Shown here one piece after another: positions 37,701 through 46,501 of a DNA stretch of 64,000 nucleotides. The notes beneath the pieces were generated by a model that saw nothing but the letters and a program-made list of their open reading frames with translations, was not told where the DNA came from and searched no databases. The position numbers were made by a program, and so were the translations under genes. The stretch is taken from NCBI RefSeq assembly GCF_004363245.1, contig NZ_SNYV01000015.1:248001-312000 (forward strand). Reading direction: 5' to 3'. This DNA comes from Sphingobacterium yanglingense (GTDB lineage Bacteria > Bacteroidota > Bacteroidia > Sphingobacteriales > Sphingobacteriaceae). Positions within the stretch are counted from its first letter, which is position 1, and each line of letters opens with the position of its first letter.

Positions 37701-38305
37701 GCTTCTTTTCAGATATTAAATCTGACCAAAGTCAGAACATAGAGCTCTTTAAAAGCCTCTTTATCATTATGCTTCTGCGCTCAGGTTAATTTAAAACCGT
37801 TTATTTTACCTCGTAATGCCCACTGATTGGAAAAGTTTTCAGCTTTCTCCAGTCAAGAATGCATTCACTAAAACGTTCGCTCCGAATCAAGTTGGAACGA
37901 ACATTTAGTTGTTTCCACAAGTATTATTTTATCTACACACTTACCTACTACTTACAAGTAGTTGAATTTGATTAGGAGTGTATTTCCCAACGTTTTTATC
38001 TCCTTTATGACAGGTTCCGAACAGCTTTATTATTGGTTATATAGTTATAGTGATATTATTGAGTTATAATAGAGGGTTTGTAGAGGGTTCATAGAGGTAA
38101 AACACTATAAATCCTCTGTAATATCTCTCTTAAGATAGGCTATATTCTCCTTTATTATTTAAGCAGAATAGAACATGATAATAACCAGTCCCCTTACTGT
38201 CACCTTTTGGAGATTTGAGACATGTCGTTCAGACTGTTTAAAGACCAAAGAAAAAAAATAGTTGCATATGTGATAACTGTTCAGCGCTATCCCTGAGCAC
38301 ATTAT
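37701..38305. other. Non-coding stretch before second permease array
   Basis: About 600 bp without a supportable gene; the longest plausible reading frames are about 30 codons. It holds a small dyad TCAGAT/ATCTGA just after the XRE gene and three direct repeats TAGAGG at 38070, 38081 and 38092 (11-bp spacing). The AT-rich character and absence of coding signal suggest it belonged to an insertion or to an extended regulatory region. Confidence 0.5.
38070..38097 (+). repeat. Three TAGAGG direct repeats at 11-bp spacing
   Basis: TAGAGG occurs at 38070-38075, 38081-38086 and 38092-38097, each followed by a similar tail (GTTTG, GTTCA, TAAAA). One-turn spacing puts all copies on the same face of the helix. 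The role is unknown; a cooperative protein-binding site is possible. Confidence 0.4.
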
Positions 38306-38342
38306 TGTCCAGAAATGTACAGCCACTGTCCGATATCGAACA
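38306..38342. promoter_or_regulatory. Second pair of 16-bp enhancer-like dyads
   Basis: TGTCCAGAAATGTACA (38306-38321) and TGTCCGATATCGAACA (38327-38342) repeat the TGTCC-N6-GNACA pattern found upstream of tolC/hlyD, again exactly 21 bp apart. They lie about 140-180 bp before the first gene of the second permease array. This links that array to the same NtrC-type regulator. Confidence 0.6.
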
Positions 38343-38397
38343 GCAAGCAAAAACAAACAACAAACAAAACACTTATCAATCAGTGCTTTATATAAAA

Positions 38398-38413
38398 TGG
38401 TTCAGAAATTGAA
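38398..38413 (+). promoter_or_regulatory. Candidate sigma-54 promoter of second permease array
   Basis: TGGTTCAGAAATTGAA keeps the GG and the TTG at the canonical spacing (TGG-N9-TTG), with A instead of C after TTG. It lies 55 bp after the nearer dyad and 70 bp before the ATG at 38484. An AAACAAC-rich tract fills the gap, as at the other two candidate promoters. Confidence 0.45.
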
Positions 38414-38483
38414 TCAACTATAGTGTACAGTATTGAAAAGAACTTCAGTGTACATTAAATTTATACTAAATATCAGCGTCACG

Positions 38484-40901
38484 ATGAAAAATGCTTTATT
38501 CAGTACATGGAGAAATATTCGAAAGCGAAAACTACAGACCTTCATACAGATAGGTAGTTTAACACTTGCCTTTGCTATCGGAATAATCCTTTTCCTGTCG
38601 GCAAGCTTCGAATTATCTTTTGATCATTTCCATAACCATATTGACCGTATCGGTGCTCTTTACTTTCAATCCCAAGAAGGCGACAAAAATCATGCGGCCA
38701 GTACCATGCCCGTCCCCTTAGCATCGACCTTAAAAGAAGAACTCCCTTATATCGAAAAAGCGACACGCTGGGGTAATGGAGGATTAGTTCTGAAAACAGA
38801 CCAAAAAGAAATCAATATAGGAACACGCTATGTCGATCCGGACTTCTTTTCCATATTTAATTTCGAATTTAAGATAGGGAATAATCATGCGCTAGATGAC
38901 CTTGATAATATCGTCCTTACACAATCTACTGCAGAGAATCTTTTCGGAAGTACAGATAAAAGCATTATAGGTCGACAGATTGAGGTCAATATCAATGGCC
39001 AATGGCAGAACATGCAGATTTCTGCTATCTTAGAAGATCCTCCTCGAAATTCCAGTTTGTCATTCAAATCCTTGCTAAGATTTGAAAAATTTCCAAATAC
39101 GTTTGATAAAAACAGTTGGTCTAACAAAAACCATGATGTATTTGTACTTAGTCAAACACCAAGCATCGATGCCCAGTCGTTCGCTGTTGCTGCGAGATCC
39201 TTTACGACCAAATACTTTGCTGACGATATAGCAAAGCTAAAACGCGACGGGACAAGTCCCAACAATGATGGCAGTTATCTTGCACTTTCCTTAATTCCTT
39301 TCAAAAACTATCATCTCAATGATCTATCGATCGGAAATCCCAATAGCCCCTTACTTCCGAAACTACTGCTGGGATTAGCACTGTTGATCCTTATTATATC
39401 CGTCAGCAATTTTATCAATATACAATTGGTCAGCTCCGTTTCCCGCAGTCAAGAAGTTGCCATTAGAAAGACCTTGGGAGGTAGCATATTCCAGATTAGC
39501 GTTCAGCTGTGGTTAGAGACCCTAATCTGTTGCTTATTATCGCTTGGTCTTGGTTTATTGTTAGCTTGGTCTTTGATCCCTTTTTATAACAGCAATACCC
39601 ATTATCGATTGGCAATCATCGATCTATTTACCTGGCAGCATGTGCTTATAACCCTATTTTCATTTTTGACAATCAGTATAGTTGCAGGTGGTTACCCAGC
39701 CTTACGTGTTGCCAGGGAAAGTATCTTATCCTTAGTAAAAGGCAGCTCGGGCATACGTAACCATTGGAATATCCAACGCATATTACCACTGATTCAGTTT
39801 ACGATAGCCATAGTCTTAGTCGTATGCAGTGTCGTTGTCGTCTTACAGATCAATCATATGAAACATCTTCCCTTGGGTTTCGAGAAACAGGAAGTCATCA
39901 GTATTCCCATCGGCCCAAAACTGGATGGCAGTCAGGCTTTAAATAGAATGCGACAAGCTTCACTGGATAATCCATTTATTATGAGCGTGACGGGATCAGA
40001 CATTAATTTAGGATTAGGTCGTGATGGTAGCCAGTCTACTTCCCAATTGGGATTTGATTATCAAGGCAAGGGGTATAACACCAATTGGCAACGTGTAGAT
40101 CTTGATTATTTCAGCACCTTACAGATACCATTGGTCGCTGGCCGTGCCTTCTCAGCGGATCGACCGACAGACTCTACAGCGCTGGTCATTAATGAGCAGA
40201 TGGCAGCACAGCTTGGAGGAATAGAACAGGTATTAAATAAACCTTTACCCTTATTTGATAAGCAGATGACAGTAATCGGTGTTGCAAGAGATTACAATTT
40301 CAAAGACCTGAAACAAAGAATAGAACCTCTATCTTTATTCATGGATCCAGATCTGGGATTTAACATCAAATATATACTGGTACGTATAAAATCAGGTAAC
40401 CTAGTCCAGTCCCTGCAGGAAGTCGAAGGTCTCTGGAAAACCATCGATACAGACTATAAAAACAATGCGTCCTATCTTGATGAGAATACAGACCGGATGT
40501 ATGAGCAGGAGCAACAGATGATGAAGATAATAAGTGTAGGAGGAGTTATTGCTGTTATTATTGCCTGTATGGGACTCTTCGCTGCGGCATTGGTTGCTAT
40601 TAGTACACGTGTAAAGGAAATCGGGATCCGCAAGGTACTAGGTAGTTCAATATGGAAACTGGTGATCTTATTGTCGAAAGACTTTCTACAGATTGTCCTA
40701 ATCGCACTGCTGATCGGTCTGCCCATAGCTTGGTATCTTTCCCAAGAGTGGCTCAACAGCTTCTCTTACCGTTTTAACTTTCACTTTGGAATCTTGTTTT
40801 TATGTGCACTCGCCGTACTAGCCTTGGCGGCTATCACAATAGGGATGCATACCATAAAAGCGGCCAGTACGAATCCCGTAAATGCACTTAAAGATGAATA
40901 A
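38484..40901 (+). CDS. FtsX/MacB-like ABC transporter permease 5
   Basis: 805 residues from the ATG at 38484; a TTG at 38433 would put 17 unrelated residues in front of the conserved start MKNALFSTWRNIRKRKLQTFIQIGSL. It has two modules, with cores NFINIQLVSSVSRSQEVAIRKTLGG and STRVKEIGIRKVLGS, and ends NPVNALKDE. It is the first gene of the second array and the one behind the second pair of regulator sites. Its stop overlaps the start of permease 6 by 8 bp (ATGAATAA), implying translational coupling. Confidence 0.87.
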   Translation: MKNALFSTWRNIRKRKLQTFIQIGSLTLAFAIGIILFLSASFELSFDHFHNHIDRIGALYFQSQEGDKNHAASTMPVPLASTLKEELPYIEKATRWGNGGLVLKTDQKEINIGTRYVDPDFFSIFNFEFKIGNNHALDDLDNIVLTQSTAENLFGSTDKSIIGRQIEVNINGQWQNMQISAILEDPPRNSSLSFKSLLRFEKFPNTFDKNSWSNKNHDVFVLSQTPSIDAQSFAVAARSFTTKYFADDIAKLKRDGTSPNNDGSYLALSLIPFKNYHLNDLSIGNPNSPLLPKLLLGLALLILIISVSNFINIQLVSSVSRSQEVAIRKTLGGSIFQISVQLWLETLICCLLSLGLGLLLAWSLIPFYNSNTHYRLAIIDLFTWQHVLITLFSFLTISIVAGGYPALRVARESILSLVKGSSGIRNHWNIQRILPLIQFTIAIVLVVCSVVVVLQINHMKHLPLGFEKQEVISIPIGPKLDGSQALNRMRQASLDNPFIMSVTGSDINLGLGRDGSQSTSQLGFDYQGKGYNTNWQRVDLDYFSTLQIPLVAGRAFSADRPTDSTALVINEQMAAQLGGIEQVLNKPLPLFDKQMTVIGVARDYNFKDLKQRIEPLSLFMDPDLGFNIKYILVRIKSGNLVQSLQEVEGLWKTIDTDYKNNASYLDENTDRMYEQEQQMMKIISVGGVIAVIIACMGLFAAALVAISTRVKEIGIRKVLGSSIWKLVILLSKDFLQIVLIALLIGLPIAWYLSQEWLNSFSYRFNFHFGILFLCALAVLALAAITIGMHTIKAASTNPVNALKDE

Positions 40902-43257
40902 TCACCTTAAAATAGCCTATCGCAGCCTTTTAAAGAACAAAGGTTATACAGCCATCAATATTATTGGACTGTCCACAGCTATAGTGGCTGTACTGTTTAT
41001 CGGTATCTGGATTCATAACCAGTTCCTCTATGACAATTTTTATCCCAATAAAACCAGTATTTATAAGCTTTTCAATCGTTCCGAAAGCCAAGGTCAAATT
41101 CACGTCAGCGATATCACAATGGCTCCTGCCGCTGCTATTTTAAAAAGCGAATATCCGGAAGTCGAATACAGTGCCCGTCTTTATTGGAGTACAGAAAGCC
41201 TTATCACAACAGGAGACACCAAAGTAAAATCAGAGGGTAACGAGGTTGATCCAGACTTTATAAAAATATTCAGTTTTCCTGTTGTAGAGGGATCGTCTGA
41301 CAATATGCTCAATTCCCCCAATAACATCGTACTTACAGCGCATCTGGCCAAAAGTCTATTTGGTGATACACCAGCACTGAATAAGGTAGTACAATTTGAT
41401 TCGGGGGAGTCCTACAAAGTTTCCGGTGTTCTAGAGGACCTCCCTTCCTATACGGATTTTAACTTCAAATATCTTGTTCCTCTGAGCGAAAACAAAACGA
41501 AAGATTACGGCTCCAACTGGAACACGAATACCTACTATACCTTTCTCCGACTAAAGGCAGGAAGCGATGTCGAACAGTTCAACACCAAGATTAGCTCCCT
41601 CGTACGTGACAATGCAGCGGATCTAAAAGGTACCTCCGTATTTTTATATCCGCAATCCAAGACACACCTCTATTCCAAATTTAAGAATGGGGTTCCCAAC
41701 GGTGGTAAAATAGACCAGATCCGGCTAGTGGGAGTCATCGGATTACTTATACTCATTATTGCCTGTATTAATTTCGTCAACTTGAGTACAGCGCGTGCTC
41801 AAAAACGTAGTAAAGAAGTAGGTGTACGTAAAATTGTAGGTGCTACAAAATTTGTGTTGGTACAACAGTTTCTTACGGAATCCATACTACTTACTATAAT
41901 CTCTGGCACTACCGCCCTTTTTATCGCCCTAGGAACTTTACCCCTATTCAATCGTATTCTAGGCCAAACATTATTCATCGAATGGAGTAACCCCATAATA
42001 TGGGCAATACTTCTCCTGTTTTTATTACTTACAGGTTTACTTGCTGGTATATACCCGGCTTTCGTACTATCAACAATCCAACCTATAAAGTCCTTAAAGG
42101 TAAACATAAAGAGAAGCCGTCTACTCAACTTCAGAGAAGTTCTAGTCATCCTTCAATTTAGCATAGCTGTAATCTTAATCATAGCGACGATGGTCATCCG
42201 GCAACAGATAACTTTTGCCGGAGAAAGAGAAGTGGGATATCATGCCGATCAGTTGATAGAGATCCCCATTGAGGGAAATATAGAACAACATTACCAAGCA
42301 ATTAAAACAGAACTTCTCAACAATAGAACAGCAAGCCATATCACCCGTACTGGCTGGACAGTCACGGCAGACAATGCTTCTTCTAGTGGAAATTTCTCTT
42401 GGGAAAAAGCGACTCCTGATCAACAGAAGAATACTGTATTCACGATCCTACGTATATCCGGTGATGACTTTGTCCCTACATTAGGTTTGACTCTTCTTGA
42501 AGGAAGGGATATCAACTACGAAAATCTCCCGGCGGACAGCACCGCTGTTCTTCTCAATGAAACGGCTATCAAGACTATGGGATTAGAAAATCCGATTGGT
42601 AAATATTTCAAATGGGGAGATGCAACATTTACTATTGTCGGGATTGTCAAAGACTATATAAGCGGATCACCTTATCAACCGGTACGCCCCCTACTGATCC
42701 ATCCCTCCAAGAGGTATCTTCAAAGTATGCTGATACGTACAAACGAACAGTTCGATACCAGACAGAATTTGGCTCAAATAGAAACGGTAATCAAAAAATT
42801 TAATCCGAATTATCCTTTTAATTATCAATTCGTCAATGAGCAATTTGCCAGAAAATTCAAACAACAGGAACAGATAGGAAATCTCACTTTTGTTTTTTCC
42901 CTGCTCGCTATTATCATTTCCTGTTTAGGTCTATTTGGGCTCGCGGCCTACATTACTGAAACGCGTACAAAAGAAATCGGTATCCGCAAAGTACTAGGAG
43001 CATCGATCAATAACATCAATATACTGCTCTCAAAGGATTTCATTAAACTAGTCATTATAGCCATTCTGATCGGTACGCCTATAGCTTGGTGGGGCATGAA
43101 TCAATGGCTTAAGGATTTTGCCTATCGTATCCATATTGGATGGTGGCTTATTGCATCGGCGGGCATAATAGCGGTTATAGTTGCCCTAGTCACTGTCAAC
43201 GTACAATCCCTAAGAGCTGCTAGAACAAATCCTATAAAGTCTTTGAGGGATGAGTAA
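40894..43257 (+). CDS. FtsX/MacB-like ABC transporter permease 6
   Basis: 787 residues from the ATG inside the stop region of permease 5; the ATG at 40882 is also in frame but less consistent with the family start MNNHLKIAYRSLLKNKGYTAINIIGL. The cores are CINFVNLSTARAQKRSKEVGVRKIVGA and TETRTKEIGIRKVLGA; the end is NPIKSLRDE. It is of the same subtype as permeases 1 and 3 in the first array. Confidence 0.87.
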   Translation: MNNHLKIAYRSLLKNKGYTAINIIGLSTAIVAVLFIGIWIHNQFLYDNFYPNKTSIYKLFNRSESQGQIHVSDITMAPAAAILKSEYPEVEYSARLYWSTESLITTGDTKVKSEGNEVDPDFIKIFSFPVVEGSSDNMLNSPNNIVLTAHLAKSLFGDTPALNKVVQFDSGESYKVSGVLEDLPSYTDFNFKYLVPLSENKTKDYGSNWNTNTYYTFLRLKAGSDVEQFNTKISSLVRDNAADLKGTSVFLYPQSKTHLYSKFKNGVPNGGKIDQIRLVGVIGLLILIIACINFVNLSTARAQKRSKEVGVRKIVGATKFVLVQQFLTESILLTIISGTTALFIALGTLPLFNRILGQTLFIEWSNPIIWAILLLFLLLTGLLAGIYPAFVLSTIQPIKSLKVNIKRSRLLNFREVLVILQFSIAVILIIATMVIRQQITFAGEREVGYHADQLIEIPIEGNIEQHYQAIKTELLNNRTASHITRTGWTVTADNASSSGNFSWEKATPDQQKNTVFTILRISGDDFVPTLGLTLLEGRDINYENLPADSTAVLLNETAIKTMGLENPIGKYFKWGDATFTIVGIVKDYISGSPYQPVRPLLIHPSKRYLQSMLIRTNEQFDTRQNLAQIETVIKKFNPNYPFNYQFVNEQFARKFKQQEQIGNLTFVFSLLAIIISCLGLFGLAAYITETRTKEIGIRKVLGASINNINILLSKDFIKLVIIAILIGTPIAWWGMNQWLKDFAYRIHIGWWLIASAGIIAVIVALVTVNVQSLRAARTNPIKSLRDE

Positions 43258-43278
43258 CACGAATCAAAATAGCCAAAG

Positions 43279-45660
43279 ATGATAAAACATTTTTTTATAA
43301 CAGCAATCCGACATCTGTCCAAACATAAAATACATACCCTGCTCAATGTATGGGGGCTGGCATTGGCTATCGCATGCTGTCTGTTCATTTATACCTTCAT
43401 TGTATACCAACTCGGCTTTGACCGTTTCCATCAAAAAAGTGACCGTATATTCATGGTTGTTCAGGATCTAAAACTGGAGCAACTCGAGCATAGCAAAGGA
43501 GGATCTTATGCCATGTATACGGCTATTGAAAAAGAAATTCCGCAGGTGGAACACGTCACCTTATATATGGATAAGCAGGAGCTCACGCTTAAAATAGACA
43601 ATAAGTTATTTAAAACGGAGGGTAAGGCTGCATTTACAAACGCGACCTATTTTGAAATCTTAAACTTTCCATGGTTGAGAGGAGATGTCCAACAGCTGAA
43701 TGAGCCGAATACTGTCGCACTAACCAAGTCTATCGCTGAACGGTATTTCGGCACTGCAGATGTCATTGGTAAGACTATCTGGGTGGAAAGCCAACATCCG
43801 GTTACCGTGGTCGGAATTATTGACGACAGTAGGAAAAACTCGGACTTCCGCTCCGAAATCTATTTTTCATTAGCATCGGTTAAAGGACTTAAGGGAATAA
43901 CAGAGGACAGTTTCTTTAATAATTGGGGCTATACCCATACCAGTAATAACATTCTAATGTCCTTGCACCAGCCTAATACAAAGTCTTTGGTAGAAAAAAG
44001 CCTGCACGATCTCGTGGCTAAGCATTGGCATAAGGATGTACTTGAATACTACAACTATAAATTACTAGGATTACCTGAATTTCATTTTGATAAAGACTAC
44101 GGCAAGGGTACACAAAAGTCGTTACTGATCATTTTGGGCAGCATTGGTCTTGGCATACTTGGGATGGCCTGCGTCAATTATATCAATATGACATCTGCCC
44201 AACAACTATACCGAAGCACAGAGATGGGGATACGGAAGGCATTAGGGGGAACAAAAAAACAATTGTTCCTGCAATTTACGATAGAGACCTTATTGTTGTC
44301 ACTTATTGCCTTAATACTAGCTTGGTTATTGTTTTTCATCGCATTCGACTGGGCAAATAAATACCTCTTCTTAACGGATCCTATTCAACGAATACCTCTT
44401 GGCTCTTTCTTGATGATATCTCTACTGTTATGGTGGGGCATAGCCTTATTGACCAGTATTTATCCTAGTCTATTTCTTAAACAATTACATATACAGACCG
44501 GGATAAAAAAGCTGGCACTAGGTCGATGGAACTTTACTCAACGTACACTAGTTGTACTTCAGAACTCAATTGCCCTCTTATTGGTTACTGGGACTATTGT
44601 AATCGTGAGCCAGGTCCGTTATTTAAAAAATACCGACAAAGGTTTTGACCGATCATCGGTTCTGATTATTCCCATAAAAAACCAAATGTGGGCCCAAAAA
44701 GAAAAAGTGTCTAACTTATTAAGAGAAAACCCTGCAATAATCAGCTACTCCTTTTGCGACAATCCACCATCATACGATAAAGTATGGGGCGGTACCGTAC
44801 AATTTGACGACAGCACAGAATGGGAAACCTGGGCTCCACGATTTGCAATTGGAGATAGTTCCTATCTAAGTACTTTCGGCATTCATCTATTGGCTGGAGA
44901 TAATTTTAATCAGGATATGGAAAATCCGCAATTCTTGATTAATGAGACTATGCTTCACAAATTAGGTTATACACAGGCCCAGGATATTATCGGAAAGAAT
45001 CTAATGGCTGGCGGGTTGAATGATCAGCACAAAGGCAAGATTATAGGTGTAGTTGCCGATTTCAGTACGCACTCCCTGAATGAAGCTATAGCCCCCACAG
45101 TATTAGGGTACAATGAAACACGGTTCAAAAATGTCGCCATAAAATACGCAGGAACAGCATCAAGCAGATTACTGAACACTTTGGAACAACAATGGAAAAT
45201 CTTGTATCCGAATGAGGTCTTTGAATATCACTTTTATGATGAACAGATTGCCAATCTCTATAAAAAGGAAGCGCTATTGGAAAAACTGATCTGGATTGCC
45301 GCTAGCCTCTCTATTATAATCAGTATATTCGGTTTTTTAGGACTAATATCAGTAATAATTGCGAAGCGGACCAAAGAAATTGGTATCCGGAAAGTTTTAG
45401 GTTCGAGCAACGTGGGCATCTTTCAATTACTGGCAAAAGACTTTATTCGTTGGATATTGATTGCCTTTCTAATTTCGGCTCCCATAGCTTGGTATCTACT
45501 CAGCAAATGGTTAGAAGATTTTACCTACCATATAACACTAAGCTGGTGGATGTTTGTCTTGACCGGGATAATAGGGATTCTTACAACCTTACTCACCATC
45601 AGCTTTCAATCATTCAAAGCTGCAAAAACGAATCCTGTAAACTCGCTTAGGGATGAATGA
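43279..45660 (+). CDS. FtsX/MacB-like ABC transporter permease 7
   Basis: 793 residues with two modules. The cores are CVNYINMTSAQQLYRSTEMGIRKALGG and AKRTKEIGIRKVLGS; the end is NPVNSLRDE. It is the nearest relative of permease 2 by core sequence. It lies 21 bp after permease 6 and 130 bp before the second ATPase; that gap is almost entirely a heptanucleotide tandem repeat. Confidence 0.87.
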   Translation: MIKHFFITAIRHLSKHKIHTLLNVWGLALAIACCLFIYTFIVYQLGFDRFHQKSDRIFMVVQDLKLEQLEHSKGGSYAMYTAIEKEIPQVEHVTLYMDKQELTLKIDNKLFKTEGKAAFTNATYFEILNFPWLRGDVQQLNEPNTVALTKSIAERYFGTADVIGKTIWVESQHPVTVVGIIDDSRKNSDFRSEIYFSLASVKGLKGITEDSFFNNWGYTHTSNNILMSLHQPNTKSLVEKSLHDLVAKHWHKDVLEYYNYKLLGLPEFHFDKDYGKGTQKSLLIILGSIGLGILGMACVNYINMTSAQQLYRSTEMGIRKALGGTKKQLFLQFTIETLLLSLIALILAWLLFFIAFDWANKYLFLTDPIQRIPLGSFLMISLLLWWGIALLTSIYPSLFLKQLHIQTGIKKLALGRWNFTQRTLVVLQNSIALLLVTGTIVIVSQVRYLKNTDKGFDRSSVLIIPIKNQMWAQKEKVSNLLRENPAIISYSFCDNPPSYDKVWGGTVQFDDSTEWETWAPRFAIGDSSYLSTFGIHLLAGDNFNQDMENPQFLINETMLHKLGYTQAQDIIGKNLMAGGLNDQHKGKIIGVVADFSTHSLNEAIAPTVLGYNETRFKNVAIKYAGTASSRLLNTLEQQWKILYPNEVFEYHFYDEQIANLYKKEALLEKLIWIAASLSIIISIFGFLGLISVIIAKRTKEIGIRKVLGSSNVGIFQLLAKDFIRWILIAFLISAPIAWYLLSKWLEDFTYHITLSWWMFVLTGIIGILTTLLTISFQSFKAAKTNPVNSLRDE

Positions 45661-45689
45661 CCGAGACAAAACAGCTATTTAAAGTAAAA

Positions 45690-45787
45690 AATACTAAATA
45701 CTAAATACTAAATACTAAATACTAAATACTAAATACTAAATACTAAATACTAAATACTAAATACTAAATACTAAATACTAAATACTA
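45690..45787 (+). repeat. Heptanucleotide tandem repeat (AATACTA)14
   Basis: Fourteen perfect consecutive copies of AATACTA cover 98 bp and end three bases before the ATG of the second ATPase gene. Each frame contains TAA stops, so it is not translated. Perfect identity of all copies suggests recent expansion by slipped-strand replication. A change in copy number would shift the distance between the upstream gene and the ATPase start and could alter its expression. Confidence 0.97.
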
Positions 45788-45790
45788 AAA

Positions 45791-46456
45791 ATGATCAAGC
45801 TAGAAAATATATTCAAATGGTATCAGGTTGGCGGCGCTCGTTCTTTCGTGTTAAAAGACATTAACCTACATATAGAGCAGGGGGACTTTGTGTCGATAAT
45901 GGGGCCATCTGGTTCGGGTAAATCAACATTGCTTAATGTTATTGGCCTACTTGATGAACCTAATGAAGGAAAATACTACTTTATGGGTGAAGACGTCCTT
46001 GCCCTTAAGGCGAAGAAAAGAGCTGCTCTATTCCAATCTCATATGGGATATGTCTTTCAATCCTATCATCTTATTGACGAGCTTACCGTCTATGAAAACA
46101 TAGAGACGCCCCTTATCTATAAAAATCTATCCAGCAAAGAGCGCAAGGCAATTGTTGCTGATATGCTAGACCGCTTCGGTATTGTGGGCAAAAAAGACCT
46201 ATTCCCTTCTCAGCTCTCCGGTGGACAGCAGCAGATCGTAGGTATTGCCAGAGCACTTGCAGGTTCGCCCAAGCTTCTGCTTGCAGATGAACCGACCGGT
46301 AACCTCAATTCCAAACAGGGCGAGGATATCATGTCTTTATTTAAACAACTCAATGAAGACGGTGTTACCATTATACAAGTGACACATTCTGAGAAAAATG
46401 CCGAATATGGTCGACGTACAATCAATATGCTAGATGGTCAGCTAAAAGACATATAA
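45791..46456 (+). CDS. ABC transporter ATP-binding protein (MacB/LolD type) 2
   Basis: 221 residues. Walker A is GPSGSGKST, the Q-loop region VFQSYHLIDELTV, Walker B LLLADEPTG and the H-loop VTHSEKNAEYGRR. The signature reads LSGGQQQIVGIARA, with Ile where Arg is usual, and the D-loop reads GNLNS instead of GNLDS. The catalytic Glu and His are kept, so it is probably active. It ends the second array; its start is directly preceded by the (AATACTA)14 repeat. It likely powers permeases 5-7. Confidence 0.92.
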   Translation: MIKLENIFKWYQVGGARSFVLKDINLHIEQGDFVSIMGPSGSGKSTLLNVIGLLDEPNEGKYYFMGEDVLALKAKKRAALFQSHMGYVFQSYHLIDELTVYENIETPLIYKNLSSKERKAIVADMLDRFGIVGKKDLFPSQLSGGQQQIVGIARALAGSPKLLLADEPTGNLNSKQGEDIMSLFKQLNEDGVTIIQVTHSEKNAEYGRRTINMLDGQLKDI

Positions 46457-46501
46457 CAATAGAAATATTGTACAAGCGCTTTATTTTTCGTAAATTGGTA
46501 T

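Noticed and set aside
37816..37908. 30-codon reading frame (MPTDWKSFQ...) in the gap before the second array
   Set aside because: Too short, no recognised motif and no promoter-like sequence; kept as non-coding.
45690..45787. Tandem repeat as CRISPR or as coding repeat
   Set aside because: Units are 7 bp without spacers, and each frame contains stops.
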